Shown here piece by piece: positions 1 through 10,197 of a DNA stretch of 64,000 bases (the stretch's first letter is position 1; each line of letters begins with the position of its first letter). Origin of the DNA: CAVORD01 sp963698535 (lineage in GTDB: Bacteria; Bacteroidota; Bacteroidia; Bacteroidales; VadinHA17); the NCBI GenBank assembly GCA_963698535.1, contig CAVORD010000001.1, forward strand, positions 1,612,001 to 1,676,000, written 5' to 3'. The notes under the pieces were generated by a model. The model made no database searches and was not told where the DNA came from. It worked only from the letters and a program-made list of their open reading frames with translations. The translations under genes were made by a program, and so were the position numbers.

Positions 1-1
1 G

Positions 2-1655
2 TATATTAAAAAAACAGAGAACATCGGTACCCGATCGGTCATAAATGTTCAGATGTTCCCTGACAACATGGCTCTGGATGAGGTGGTAGTGGTAGCTTAT
101 GGCACGGAAATGGAGGGCAGAGTATCCGGCATCAGCGCCCGAAGAGAGAAGAAAGACGCCTCATCATCGTACTACAGTCCTGCACCGCAGAACAGCCTTC
201 CCGGAAGATATAATAACAACTTCAATACAGAGGGCTATACAACTATCCATGAGAACGGCTTCAAAGATGTTATGAATGCCCCACTTTCAACATTTTCAAT
301 TGATGTGGACAGGGCCTCTTATGCAAACATCAGGCGGTTTATTAATCAGGGTTCTTTACCACCGGCCGATGCAGTACGCATAGAGGAGATGGTAAACTAC
401 TTTAAATATGATTATCCTCAGCCCGTAGGGGAACATCCGTTTTCGGTCTACACCGAAGCAGCTGTTTGCCCGTGGGATAATAGTCACTACCTGCTTCATG
501 TTGGTCTGAAAGGCAAAGAGATTGACAAACGCGAGTTGCCTCCATCGAACCTGGTATTGCTTATTGATGTGTCGGGGTCGATGGAGAGCCCCAATAAGCT
601 CCCGCTGCTTAAATCGGCATTTACCCTGCTTGTAAATGAGCTGAGACCTCAGGACAGAGTGGCCATTGTTGTCTACGCCGGTGCTGCAGGTGTTGTACTG
701 GAACCAACACCCGGTAATCACAAGGAGAGGATACTTCAGGCTATTGAACGACTTAATGCCGGTGGATCAACAGCCGGAGGGACAGGGAATAATGCTAGCC
801 TATAAACTTGCACATGATAGCTTTATCGATGGTGGCAACAACCGCATAATACTTGCTACCGATGGTGATTTCAATGTCGGGGCCTCAAGTAATGCTGAAA
901 TGGAACGCCTCATAGAGAAAGAGCGGGAGAAAGGTATTTTCATTACAGTGCTCGGCTTTGGAATGGGTAACTATAAAGATGATAAGATGGAGATCATCGC
1001 CGATAAAGGCAACGGCAACTACGCATATATCGATAATCTTCAGGAGGCAAGGAAAACCCTGGTTGGCGAATTTGGAGGAACACTCTTCACTATTGCAAAG
1101 GATGTCAAGTTCCAGATAGAGTTCAACCCGGCACATATCAAGTCATACAGACTTATAGGATATGAGAACAGGCTCCTTAATGATGAAGATTTCAACGACG
1201 ACAAAAAGGATGCAGGTGAAATGGGTGCAGGTCATACCGTTACTGCTATCTACGAGCTTGTACCTGTTAATGCCAGGAGTAAAGTGCCGGCCGTTGATCC
1301 GTTGAAATACCAGGTTAACAAGCCTGTGGCCAGGGCAGATGTAAGCGAAGAGATGATGACCATAAAGGTTAGATACAAGCAGCCCACAGGTACGAAGAGT
1401 ACGCTTATGGAGAAAACATTTTCCGGTCCGGTGCGCGAAATATCCGAGGCTTCAGAGAATCTAAGGTTTTCTGCTGCTGTGGCAGGGTTTGGGATGATCC
1501 TGAGAAATTCTGAAAACAGCGGAAACTTTACCCTGGGAAGTGTAATAGAGATGGCACGCGGTGCAAGAAGTAACGATGAAGAGGGTTACCGCGGGGAGTT
1601 CATCAGACTTGCACAGACAGTGAGGGATATGAAGGGAAACCACAGGGGTGAATAA
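2..1655 (+). pseudogene. vWA-domain surface protein (YfbK-like), 5' end outside window and frame broken once
   Basis: The frame is open from the first bases of the window, so the true start lies upstream. The first visible part ends in LDEVVVVAYG, the TonB-box-like tail typical of a CarboxypepD_reg-like N-terminal domain in Bacteroidota. It is followed by a YfbK-type von Willebrand A domain with a MIDAS motif (DVSGSM), GGSTAGG and ATDGDFNVG, and a C-terminal YfbK-type region. The reading frame changes near 779-787: GGSTAGG continues as QGIMLAYKLAHD only if one base is removed from the GGG run at 779-781. Read as given, the first product stops at 805 and the rest is open to 1655. Both halves match the family with nothing missing, so a single extra base (sequencing error or a recent mutation) is the simplest reading. 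The role is not established; proteins of this family are usually exported. Confidence 0.85.
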
Positions 1656-1740
1656 ATAGCTGGAAACCGGCTTATATTCTAAAACCTTAAAGAGGGTTTA
1701 TCAAAATAGTGAGGCAATTATTCCCTGAATTTCATATTAG

Positions 1741-1877
1741 ATAATCAGTTCGGCGGAGGCTCAGCCTCCGTCGGATTATCTCTTCAGGCTCTGCCTGAAA
1801 AGTGAAGTGTGTGAAAAAGTCCTCACAGGCTGGAGCCTGTTATCATAGTCCGACTCAGGCCGGAGCCTGAGCCGAAC
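1741..1877. repeat. Nested palindromic intergenic element, four hairpins
   Basis: This lies between two convergent genes. It holds four short hairpins: CGGAGGC/GCCTCCG (1754-1770), TTCAGGC/GCCTGAA (1783-1799), ACAGGCT/AGCCTGT (1825-1840) and CTCAGGC/GCCTGAG (1854-1871). Longer-range arms also pair: GTTCGGC (1748-1754) with GCCGAAC (1871-1877), and GTCGGA (1770-1775) with TCCGAC (1849-1854). ATAATC (1741-1746) can pair with GATTAT (1774-1779). The shared AGGC/GCCT core suggests related units, as in REP-type elements. It could also end transcription from both sides. No copy elsewhere in the window was recognised. Confidence 0.7.
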
Positions 1878-1954
1878 AATAAAAATTTGTTCGCTTTATA
1901 TCTAACATCTACAGCAATGACGACCTGAATTTACTCCTGACACACCTCTTACGC

Positions 1955-4312
1955 TTATCTCTCACCGCTGACAATTACAAAGGAGGTAACTTCAATATTG
2001 CCGGCATCATCTACTATTGTAAGCTTATGACTGCCAATACCAGCCATGAGATCCATCTGATGTATGGTCCTGGTGCTTCCGAGATAATTTTCATCCAGAT
2101 GCCAGAAAAGGGTGGCACCACTGTTCCGGTGAACTGCTTCAGCAATGATCTTACCCCGTTCGCCTGTATGGTCACGGGGGATAAAAAGAGAGGAGCCGGC
2201 GGGAGGGTAGATGAACTCCATCTCGGCTATCTTTCTGTCGTCGGAGCAGCCGGCGGCCATGGGAGGCAGCGGCCGGTAACCGGTATTGCTCCTCCTGTAA
2301 AAATATTCCATGGCAGGAGGCAGTATAAATCGTGATTCATTGATGATCTCGCCGGGATCGTAACAAGAACTGTTTACCCTCCTGGTCCTCTCCCTGTTAA
2401 GATGAATGATCTTATGGTAGGGACAGGCAGCGCTTCTCAACCCTGAGACAGGTATCCACTGCTCGGTGGTCTCAGGGCAGTCGGGACCGGCTCTGTAGCC
2501 GCTTTCGCTGCATATTTTTACAATTGTAAGCTCATCACCGCCGGGTTTGCCGAACCATTGTTCCGGACGAATGTCGGCAATAATTTCAAAGAGGAGCGGT
2601 GCAGCTGCAGCTGTTCCTGTCAATCCCGGTCTGCCCTCACCGTCGGCATTACCGGCCCATACTCCTACAACATATTCAGGGGTTGTGGCAATAGCCCACG
2701 CATCCCTGAATCCAAAGCTTGTTCCCGTTTTCCATGCCACCGGCGGTGTACTGCCCATAAACTGCCATCCCGACTCACTTTCGGGCCTGTTGACCTCTCT
2801 GAGAGTATTAAGTGTCAGCCATATTGCCCCTGCACTTAGCGGCGGGTTCTCGTCAACAGTCTCAGCCTCTACCGTTCTTTCAATCCTTACCATTACCGGC
2901 TGATGATAGTCGTTCACCAGATATCTGCCTTCAGCGTTATATCTCATTAAAACACGCGACATTGAAGCATACATACCGGCAAGTTCAAATAATGAAGCCT
3001 CCCCTCCTCCCAATATCATGCTCAGCCCATAATGGTCGGCTTCGTTGTTGAATGACGCAATACCAGTCCTCCTGAGAAGAAGGAGGAACCGCTCAGGGGT
3101 ATAATCCTGAAGCATCTTAACGGCAGGCACATTCAGTGATCGGGAGAGTGCCAGTGATGCGGGGACCGCTCCTGAAAACGCTCCGTTGAAATTCCTGGGA
3201 GCAAAACCCTGAAAACGTATTGGAATATCAGGAAGAATAGTATTGGGAAGGAGTTCGCCTGATGTCAGCATACCCGCGTACAGTAATGGCTTAAGTATGC
3301 TGCCCGTACTTCTGGGGGAGCTTAAAATATCGACATAATAACCATTCCCGCCCGATGTGTCAGCAATACTGTTTCCAATATATGCCAGTATCTCTCCGCT
3401 ATTTGGTGAGATAATAATGCAGGCGGCATTACTTATCTGGTTCATACTCAGAATGGCGGAGTGCTGATGCACTCTCTCCGAAACCCTCCTCTGGAGATTG
3501 TAATCGATAGTGGTCACTATTCGTTTTCCCTCCATTGTCCTGTGAAAGTAGTCGGTAAGGTGCTGAGCCACCATGGGTATGGGCTTAGCATCGGAGAGAA
3601 CAGGTTCCTCTGTTGAGAGTTCAAGGGTGATGCTGTCGAAAAAGCCCCTGTGATACATCTCTAAAAGCAGTTTATCTCTTTTTGTCTTTAACATATCGCG
3701 GTTTCTGCCGGGATTGACCAGCGACGGGGAGTTGGGGAGGACAGCATATGCTGCCGCCTCCGCCCACGACATGTTAAAGGGAGAAGTTCCTCCATACTTC
3801 CAGGAGGCAGCCTCGAGGCCAACAATGTTTCCCCCAAAGGGTGCATTAGATATATAATCGAGCAGGATCCTTTTTTTTGATCGCAGGATCTCCAGTTTTA
3901 ATGCCGATAAAATTTCAACGATCTTCCTTCTATATGTCCTCGGACCGATTTTGCCGGCTATTCTTGCTACCTGCATCGTGATGGTACTTCCACCGCTGAT
4001 TATTGTGCCGCTCTTCACATTAAGAATAACTGCCCTGACCATAGAGACAGGATTCACTCCCGGGTGATAATGGAAATATCTGTCTTCATAGGTAAGCAGT
4101 GCCTTTTCAAATTTGTAAGGCACGGAGTCGGAAGCCGGAAAGCGCCACTGACCGTCAGCAGCAATCCTGGCACCAAGAAGTGAGCCATCCCTGGCCTCAA
4201 CGACAGTCGACAGCGGATCATTGAACCGAGGCATTGGTGTTACCATAAACAACACCAATGAAGCCACTGCTACAGCTGTCAGAACCTTACCTCTTTTACT
4301 CAACCGGCACAC
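1955..4312 (-). CDS. pbpC: Penicillin-binding protein 1C (glycosyltransferase-transpeptidase)
   Basis: This is a bifunctional class A-like PBP that polymerises and may crosslink peptidoglycan in the periplasm. An N-terminal membrane anchor (about residues 11-26) is followed by a GT51 domain with the catalytic Glu in YEDRYF (E76) and GGSTITMQVAR. The transpeptidase domain has STGSILKP (Ser338), SRSLN and KTGTS (Lys528). A C-terminal PBP1C-type domain follows. The length of 785 residues is normal. The start is GTG at 4312, inside the end of the upstream macroglobulin gene (17-base overlap); a TTG at 4303 is the alternative. The overlap and the well-known pairing of PBP1C with bacterial alpha-2-macroglobulin argue for co-transcription and a shared job in envelope repair or defence. 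Confidence 0.95.
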   Translation of the reverse strand: MCRLSKRGKVLTAVAVASLVLFMVTPMPRFNDPLSTVVEARDGSLLGARIAADGQWRFPASDSVPYKFEKALLTYEDRYFHYHPGVNPVSMVRAVILNVKSGTIISGGSTITMQVARIAGKIGPRTYRRKIVEILSALKLEILRSKKRILLDYISNAPFGGNIVGLEAASWKYGGTSPFNMSWAEAAAYAVLPNSPSLVNPGRNRDMLKTKRDKLLLEMYHRGFFDSITLELSTEEPVLSDAKPIPMVAQHLTDYFHRTMEGKRIVTTIDYNLQRRVSERVHQHSAILSMNQISNAACIIISPNSGEILAYIGNSIADTSGGNGYYVDILSSPRSTGSILKPLLYAGMLTSGELLPNTILPDIPIRFQGFAPRNFNGAFSGAVPASLALSRSLNVPAVKMLQDYTPERFLLLLRRTGIASFNNEADHYGLSMILGGGEASLFELAGMYASMSRVLMRYNAEGRYLVNDYHQPVMVRIERTVEAETVDENPPLSAGAIWLTLNTLREVNRPESESGWQFMGSTPPVAWKTGTSFGFRDAWAIATTPEYVVGVWAGNADGEGRPGLTGTAAAAPLLFEIIADIRPEQWFGKPGGDELTIVKICSESGYRAGPDCPETTEQWIPVSGLRSAACPYHKIIHLNRERTRRVNSSCYDPGEIINESRFILPPAMEYFYRRSNTGYRPLPPMAAGCSDDRKIAEMEFIYPPAGSSLFIPRDHTGERGKIIAEAVHRNSGATLFWHLDENYLGSTRTIHQMDLMAGIGSHKLTIVDDAGNIEVTSFVIVSGER

Positions 4313-7300
4313 CTGTTACTTTAACATTACCACCGGGTATGCGGGAATAGTAATTCTCCTCGTACATCGCCTCACACCATATTGCCGGTTGGAAATACTC
4401 TCCTCTGTAAGCTGCATTCAGAAGGATCACAAATGTCCTCGTCTCACCCTCCTTAAGTCCGAAATAGGTATATACCCTGTCGTCCCTGAAATCACGATAA
4501 TCATAAGAGCTCTCCTTAACTCCGAAATTTGCCTCAAACAACCTCGTATTTCTGATCTCCCAGCCCGAGGGCATCATGTTGGTGAGGGCAATGTTGCTCA
4601 CAGGTGAGAAAGAGTTATTTGTAACGCTAACAACCATCATAAAGTCGGTGCCCTGCTTAAGGTTACTGTGGTCGATCTTAAGACCCTCCATGTTATTGTA
4701 TTCAACCTTTACCGACAAATTACGGTTCTCCCTGGAGGCATCCCCCACCATAGGGACACCCTGAGTTATGAGGTTAACAAAGAGAGGTGATGATGAATTA
4801 TTGGTCAACTTAACAGAGTTTGCCTCAGCAGGATTTTTAACGGTCCATGTCGCCACTTTTCCGGCCGGTGTTTTTTGATTGCTTTTTTCTCCGTTGACAG
4901 TAATAGAAAACTTAGATTCTGCCCCCGATGATCCTCCGAAGGTCTCAATATATTTCATATATGAGAAGAGACCCCATGCAGTTGACTGTGTGCTGTACCA
5001 TCCTTCAGAAGATAGCTTGTCGGCTATCTCCTTAAGAAGGAGTGTAGCCTGCTCTTCATTTTTAAGCAGCAATAATGTATGCAGTATTATTGCCTTATCC
5101 CTTACCGGACTGCCGTAGAAGTAATTTTGTAATTCGGGTTCGCTCTCCATCAGACGCATGTCAATAATATCCAATGCAGCCTCCGGCCTGCCGGTAACCG
5201 CAAATGCTCCTGCCAGCATCCATCCGGCCATACGTGGTATTCCGGCTGTTTCCCTGAGGCGGTTCATAGCACCTTTTTCAGGGTTCCCCGACAAAGCGAG
5301 GGTATAGAGTCGGTACGCCTGTACGATTGCCGTCTGTCTGTATTTTGCATCGTAACGCCACTCCTGGGCGGCCTTTTTCTGATAAGTGGTCCATCGCGAC
5401 ATAAATGATGAAGGAATATTATAACCCTTTCTTCCTGCTTCAATCATGAAGTGTCCTGCATAGGAGGTAACCCATGTATCGGGCTGATAAGCTCCCGGCC
5501 AGAGTGAGAGGCCACCGCCGGCCATCTGCCTCTCGGCTATTCCCTGTATTGCCTTTTGTATATTCTTGGATATAAGGGCATTATCTATTTCAGAACCTGC
5601 CATAACATCCTTAAGATAAAGTTGCGGGAATGCCGAGGAGGTTATCTGCTCGGTACAACCGTGAGGATAACCGGTAAGGTAGCCTAATCTCTTCTCCAGA
5701 TTCACAGGAGGAAGGGAGGTTACTTCAACCCTTGCACTATTGGTCCCCGTCATGCCAAAAAGGTTAAAAGAATGGTCAAGGCTTTCTCCCTCTTTTAAGA
5801 TCTTCAACTCCGAGCGGGTCTCTTTCGGATTGGGGCTTCGTATTTCAATTTCAATCGAATATACAGCAGTTTCTCCTCCGGCCTCAGCAGTGATCTTCAT
5901 TGTACCTCTGCCCAGCTTTTCAGATACAACCATTGAAAGCTCAACCTCTTTCTCGCCTGTCTTTTCAACAGTAACAACCTTTGTCGGCTCTGTGAAACGT
6001 ATCAGTTCATTGCTCTCTGCTTTTATATTCACCGTCCTGATCTTTTCATCGAGAACGAAAAGTGATAACGGTAATGTCACCTTTTCGCCGGGGCTAAGCA
6101 CCCGGGGTGCAGTAGCCAGAAGCATGAGAGGGTCTTTCACAATGACTGATCTCTCTGCCGAGCCGAAGGACCTGCTATTTCCTGCCACCACCATCACCCT
6201 TACCGATCCGGTATATTGAGCCAGTGTAATAGCATGGGTATTTGTCTTTCCTCCTTCGAGGGTAAATGGTCCCAGAAACTTGATCACCGGTTCGAACCTT
6301 CGTGCTTTCCTTGATGCCTGGTCGAGGAATGCATCATCTCCTCCGATGGCAAATACTTTTTCCAGGGTAGCACCAAAGGCTCCCAGGACATAGTCGTATA
6401 TATCCCATGTCTTAACCCCTAAAGCTTCGCGTGCATAGAAGTAATTCCACGGGTTTGGGGTTTTGTAACCGGTTATATCCAGCAATCCTTCGTCAACCAC
6501 CGCGAGACTATAGCTCATTGGTCTTTTCCCTGCCTCACTTACCTTAACCTCAAATTTCCTTTCCGAACGTACCTCTGCCGGCACCTCCAGCTGAGGGTTA
6601 AGCCTTGTTGCCGGGTCCTCAACCATTAGCGGGACAATGCCATACATCCTTACCGGGATGTCATTAATGGTTTGTGCATGAGGCTGGATAACAGAAACAT
6701 AAACATAAGCATTGGGTGCCATTGACGGGAGGGCCTTTATTTTTAAGGTGGTATTCGGACTCACGGTTTCCACCCTGAAGTTATCAATGATGCCTGAGGC
6801 ATTCTCAATGGAAACAATTGCCCTGGCTCCTTTAGGTGAAGGGAAAGAGATGGATATATCCTCCCCGGTGTTATATTTTTCCTTATCGGTATTGAGAGCA
6901 AGGACAGTTGCAGCCTCGCCTCCGCCGCCACTCTTGGCACCACTCTCCCATGGCCAGTCAATGAGCAGTACTTTGCCCGTTGAATGACCTGTAGAGGCAG
7001 TGGCTACGATAAGGTATCGTCCCCACTCCTTAGCCGGAATCGAGAAGCTCAATCCTCCCTCCCCCTGCAGGGAGGTTGTAACTGTCTCTTTAAAGACAGG
7101 CTTATAATAGTTGTTATTAACGTAGTAGCCCAGCGACTCCTCGTTCGACTCCCACCACCAGCGGTACGACAGCTTGTATACCGATACGTTCACATCGGCT
7201 CTCACAGGACGGCCCAGATGGTTCACTGTTACCAGCTTAATATCATTGGAAGCATCAGTGAACAACATCCTTGAAGTGCCTTTCAGACCGGGAAGGTTAA

Positions 7301-9884
7301 TTCCTACAAACACAGGATAGGGAGCATATTTAATTCCTGTTTGCGTTATACTTGCATCCCCTCCTTTCTCAAATACCCGGGTTGTTATATTTGCCATCAG
7401 CATCCCCGGTGCATTTTCTATTTCAGATGGTGAGAGCTTGAATTTTGCATCACCATTACTGTCGAGTGTCCCGTCGAAAATAGTCTCGGTTTCTGAGTAA
7501 AATTGTCGTCCGGGATAATCAAAATTATACTGACTGTACTTCTCAAACTCTGTCTTCACAGGTTTAAGGAGCATCTCGACACTGCTTTTCAGACTACCCG
7601 AGACAGCACCGCTGAGCCATCTGGCATTAAGTGTTGCACTGTTGCCGGATCTTCCGCCGCCGAGGATCTCTGCATCAAAAGAGAGGTTGATCTTCAGCCT
7701 GTTAGGTTTTACAGTCTCTATCCTTACCCTTTTGGTAAAGGTTGCGCCCCCAATTCTGAAAACAGCATTATAGCTTCCTGTAACAGCATCCTCAGATGTT
7801 TTGGTCTTAAAAACAAGCAGATTTCTGCCTTTGATACTCTGGACCTGAAAATCGACCTTCTGGTCTGTTGGATTCAACAGCTCCATCTGTACAGGGTGGT
7901 CCTGCGGAATATCACGGTTCAGCTCCTTAATGAAGAGAGAAAGGAATATGGAGTCGCCCGGTCGCCATACATCTCTCTCTCCGTAGATGTAAACTTTCAT
8001 ACCCTCCTGAGGCTTGACTCCTGCCACATCGAATGAACTAAGAGAGAGTGAGTTACCATCATCCAAACGAAGGTAATTCCTGTCATTGCCGGTGCTTGCT
8101 ATCATTAAGAAAGGTTTGCGGCTTACGGATAATGATGCAAAGCCATCCTTGTTTGTCTTTACAGAACCCAGCGACTGCATCTGCAGATCAAAGACCTCAA
8201 TATTTACATCAGCCATTGGATCAGCAGTATTGATGTCGGTAACTATTGCATGAACAATATCGTCACCCCCCATTTTAGCGATGAGACCTATATTTGTTGC
8301 AATGAGGTTCTTCTTAAGCTTGGTGTAGGGCGTATAGTAGGCATCGGAGCATGGATTCTCCCTCTCACGCCAGTCGTATGCAAACTCATAAAAGAGAGCC
8401 TCTTCACCATCTTCATACCAGTCGCTGGAATTGTCCCACCATTCGAAGCCCGAGTCGTTCAGTCTGTCGAGTGCTTTCTCGTAATTACCTGTTGACGCGT
8501 CGGCTGAACACGGATATAGCGAATATGATCGTCTCATACCCAGTTCCACCCTGTAAATTATCCCCGGTTCCACTGCTATAAAATCAGCAATGTTGATGGT
8601 AAACAGATTCCAGTTATTGGGGTCAGTAGTGCTATTGGTCAATAGGTCTACTTTACCCTTATAAACAGGCCTTCCAAACTGCCTGATATAGCTGGCGCCT
8701 GTCAGGGTATTCATCTGAAGGAAGTAGGGGATATTATTGCTGAATATCTTAATTATGGTAAGATCAACGGCACTAAGATTGGCGGCCCTGAACGGAAGGA
8801 TCAGTCCTGTTGAGGCAGGGATAATGACTCCTGACCCTACCTCCTTTATTCCGGGAAGAATAGTTGTAAAGTTGAGTTGTCGCTTAAAAGTATCCTTAAG
8901 TTTAACGCCGCTCCTGCTTCTGACCGAAGCATCAACAATAACAGTGATCTCCCCGCTCAGCTTTTCAGCCGGAAAAACAGAGATCCTGTTTCCTGCTACA
9001 TCGAAACTTATCTGTTTTCTGGGAGAGAGATAAACCAAACCTTCAAGCTCCTGTGACGGGTCAAGCGGATCGGTAAGTTCAATATCGATGCGCTGATTCT
9101 CTTTTGATGAAACCGTAACATTGCGAATGTAAAAGTCATCAATGGATGGAATATTTACCGACTCCGATCCCTTCTCCTTTATTCCAGACTTAGCACCGTC
9201 CCATTCAAGATTAAGGTTCATCTCCTCTTTACCTCTGACAATCTTCTGTACCTTAAAGAGGTGAGTATTCCCGTTTTCGGGGTGCTCCCATTCAATAATA
9301 ATACTCCTCTTGCCGAGTTTAGCCTGAAGTAAGGATTCAACATCGCCCGACGGCATAAAATCGGAGGTAACAAGCTCCCCTCGCATTGTATATGATGCGC
9401 CCTCCGGCAGTTCCGATTCCAGAGCACCAATTGTAACCTTGAAATCCTTTTTTAAAGTCTGTATTCTGAAAGGGAATATCTTAAGCCTCTCAGGCACCTC
9501 CCCTATCTTACCAAGATCGAAGGTGGCCGAAAAGAGTGTTCCTGATGGCAGAATTTTAGATGGTTTGAACACTATTGTATAATCATCAACCCACTCGGCA
9601 TTTCCCTTTATTGAAGGACTAAAGGTAAAGAGGCTTCCTGCATTCTTTCTGTTTGCTGTAGTTGCAAACTCAGGCGAGATTCTAACCTCTATTACTCCAT
9701 TTGCCGGCATAACACCGGAGGTGTATGATGAGATAAACTCGCTGAATCCCTCGTCGGGGGGCAGGTTGGAAAGGGCAATGGCTGCCAGCGCATTTTCGTC
9801 CTTCAGGTTCTTGCTTCTTCCTCCTCCACAGGAGTAGGAAAACAATATTATGGCAACAAGAATAAGTGAACTGATCTTTTTCAT
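4296..9884 (-). CDS. Bacterial alpha-2-macroglobulin family lipoprotein (YfhM-like)
   Basis: A very large exported protein of 1862 residues. The N-terminus is a lipoprotein signal with the lipobox SYSC followed by GGG. The body consists of macroglobulin and MG2/bait-type domains, and the thioester motif GCTEQ is present (Cys1410), so the protein should form the covalent protease-trapping bond. Next come the alpha-helical thioester domain (LSLWPGAYQPDTW region) and a C-terminal receptor-like domain. Such proteins are thought to trap attacking proteases after the outer membrane is breached, with PBP1C repairing the wall; the overlapping pbpC downstream fits that model. The frame is intact over 5.6 kb, in contrast to the broken genes nearby. 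Confidence 0.95.
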   Translation of the reverse strand: MKKISSLILVAIILFSYSCGGGRSKNLKDENALAAIALSNLPPDEGFSEFISSYTSGVMPANGVIEVRISPEFATTANRKNAGSLFTFSPSIKGNAEWVDDYTIVFKPSKILPSGTLFSATFDLGKIGEVPERLKIFPFRIQTLKKDFKVTIGALESELPEGASYTMRGELVTSDFMPSGDVESLLQAKLGKRSIIIEWEHPENGNTHLFKVQKIVRGKEEMNLNLEWDGAKSGIKEKGSESVNIPSIDDFYIRNVTVSSKENQRIDIELTDPLDPSQELEGLVYLSPRKQISFDVAGNRISVFPAEKLSGEITVIVDASVRSRSGVKLKDTFKRQLNFTTILPGIKEVGSGVIIPASTGLILPFRAANLSAVDLTIIKIFSNNIPYFLQMNTLTGASYIRQFGRPVYKGKVDLLTNSTTDPNNWNLFTINIADFIAVEPGIIYRVELGMRRSYSLYPCSADASTGNYEKALDRLNDSGFEWWDNSSDWYEDGEEALFYEFAYDWRERENPCSDAYYTPYTKLKKNLIATNIGLIAKMGGDDIVHAIVTDINTADPMADVNIEVFDLQMQSLGSVKTNKDGFASLSVSRKPFLMIASTGNDRNYLRLDDGNSLSLSSFDVAGVKPQEGMKVYIYGERDVWRPGDSIFLSLFIKELNRDIPQDHPVQMELLNPTDQKVDFQVQSIKGRNLLVFKTKTSEDAVTGSYNAVFRIGGATFTKRVRIETVKPNRLKINLSFDAEILGGGRSGNSATLNARWLSGAVSGSLKSSVEMLLKPVKTEFEKYSQYNFDYPGRQFYSETETIFDGTLDSNGDAKFKLSPSEIENAPGMLMANITTRVFEKGGDASITQTGIKYAPYPVFVGINLPGLKGTSRMLFTDASNDIKLVTVNHLGRPVRADVNVSVYKLSYRWWWESNEESLGYYVNNNYYKPVFKETVTTSLQGEGGLSFSIPAKEWGRYLIVATASTGHSTGKVLLIDWPWESGAKSGGGGEAATVLALNTDKEKYNTGEDISISFPSPKGARAIVSIENASGIIDNFRVETVSPNTTLKIKALPSMAPNAYVYVSVIQPHAQTINDIPVRMYGIVPLMVEDPATRLNPQLEVPAEVRSERKFEVKVSEAGKRPMSYSLAVVDEGLLDITGYKTPNPWNYFYAREALGVKTWDIYDYVLGAFGATLEKVFAIGGDDAFLDQASRKARRFEPVIKFLGPFTLEGGKTNTHAITLAQYTGSVRVMVVAGNSRSFGSAERSVIVKDPLMLLATAPRVLSPGEKVTLPLSLFVLDEKIRTVNIKAESNELIRFTEPTKVVTVEKTGEKEVELSMVVSEKLGRGTMKITAEAGGETAVYSIEIEIRSPNPKETRSELKILKEGESLDHSFNLFGMTGTNSARVEVTSLPPVNLEKRLGYLTGYPHGCTEQITSSAFPQLYLKDVMAGSEIDNALISKNIQKAIQGIAERQMAGGGLSLWPGAYQPDTWVTSYAGHFMIEAGRKGYNIPSSFMSRWTTYQKKAAQEWRYDAKYRQTAIVQAYRLYTLALSGNPEKGAMNRLRETAGIPRMAGWMLAGAFAVTGRPEAALDIIDMRLMESEPELQNYFYGSPVRDKAIILHTLLLLKNEEQATLLLKEIADKLSSEGWYSTQSTAWGLFSYMKYIETFGGSSGAESKFSITVNGEKSNQKTPAGKVATWTVKNPAEANSVKLTNNSSSPLFVNLITQGVPMVGDASRENRNLSVKVEYNNMEGLKIDHSNLKQGTDFMMVVSVTNNSFSPVSNIALTNMMPSGWEIRNTRLFEANFGVKESSYDYRDFRDDRVYTYFGLKEGETRTFVILLNAAYRGEYFQPAIWCEAMYEENYYSRIPGGNVKVTGVPVE

Positions 9885-10197
9885 AACAAGGGATAGTTAG
9901 GGTTTCTCTTTTATAAAAATAGTCAAAAATTTGTTGCCTGTTATTGTTATTATGATTCCTTATCACATGAACCAATCTTCACTCTTTTACATTTAAATTT
10001 TCAATCTTTTGTCTTTTATCCGATTATTATACTACCTTTGCGCCCTCTTTCCCGGATCGGGAGAGTTGTGGTGCCGGGAGGAATCATATCCCTTTTCACT
10101 GGCTTAGTGGCAGTAACAATGTCCTTTTCGCACCCCATGGAAAAATAACACGGGCTTAAAGGCGGATTGGATTTACAGACCCGACTACAACTATTAA
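9885..10197 (+). other. Divergent intergenic region: promoter and long leader of the DEAD-box gene
   Basis: This 313-base gap separates the minus-strand macroglobulin gene from the plus-strand helicase. It contains the promoter at 10008-10040 (listed separately) and a leader of about 150 bases. In the leader an 8-pair hairpin (CTTTCCCG with CGGGAGAG, one wobble pair, about 10045-10064) and a CACT/AGTG hairpin (about 10100-10112) can form. RNA-helicase genes often have long, cold-responsive or autoregulated leaders; that function here is inference. No small ORF was convincing. Confidence 0.5.
10008..10040 (+). promoter_or_regulatory. Bacteroidota-type promoter for the DEAD-box gene
   Basis: TTTG at 10008-10011 and TACCTTTG at 10033-10040 match the -33 (TTTG) and -7 (TAnnTTTG) elements of the Bacteroidota primary sigma factor, with a 21-base spacer. 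Transcription would start a few bases after 10040. Confidence 0.7.

Noticed and set aside
2547..2903. 118-codon plus-strand frame inside pbpC
   Set aside because: Lies opposite the conserved transpeptidase domain and has no family features.
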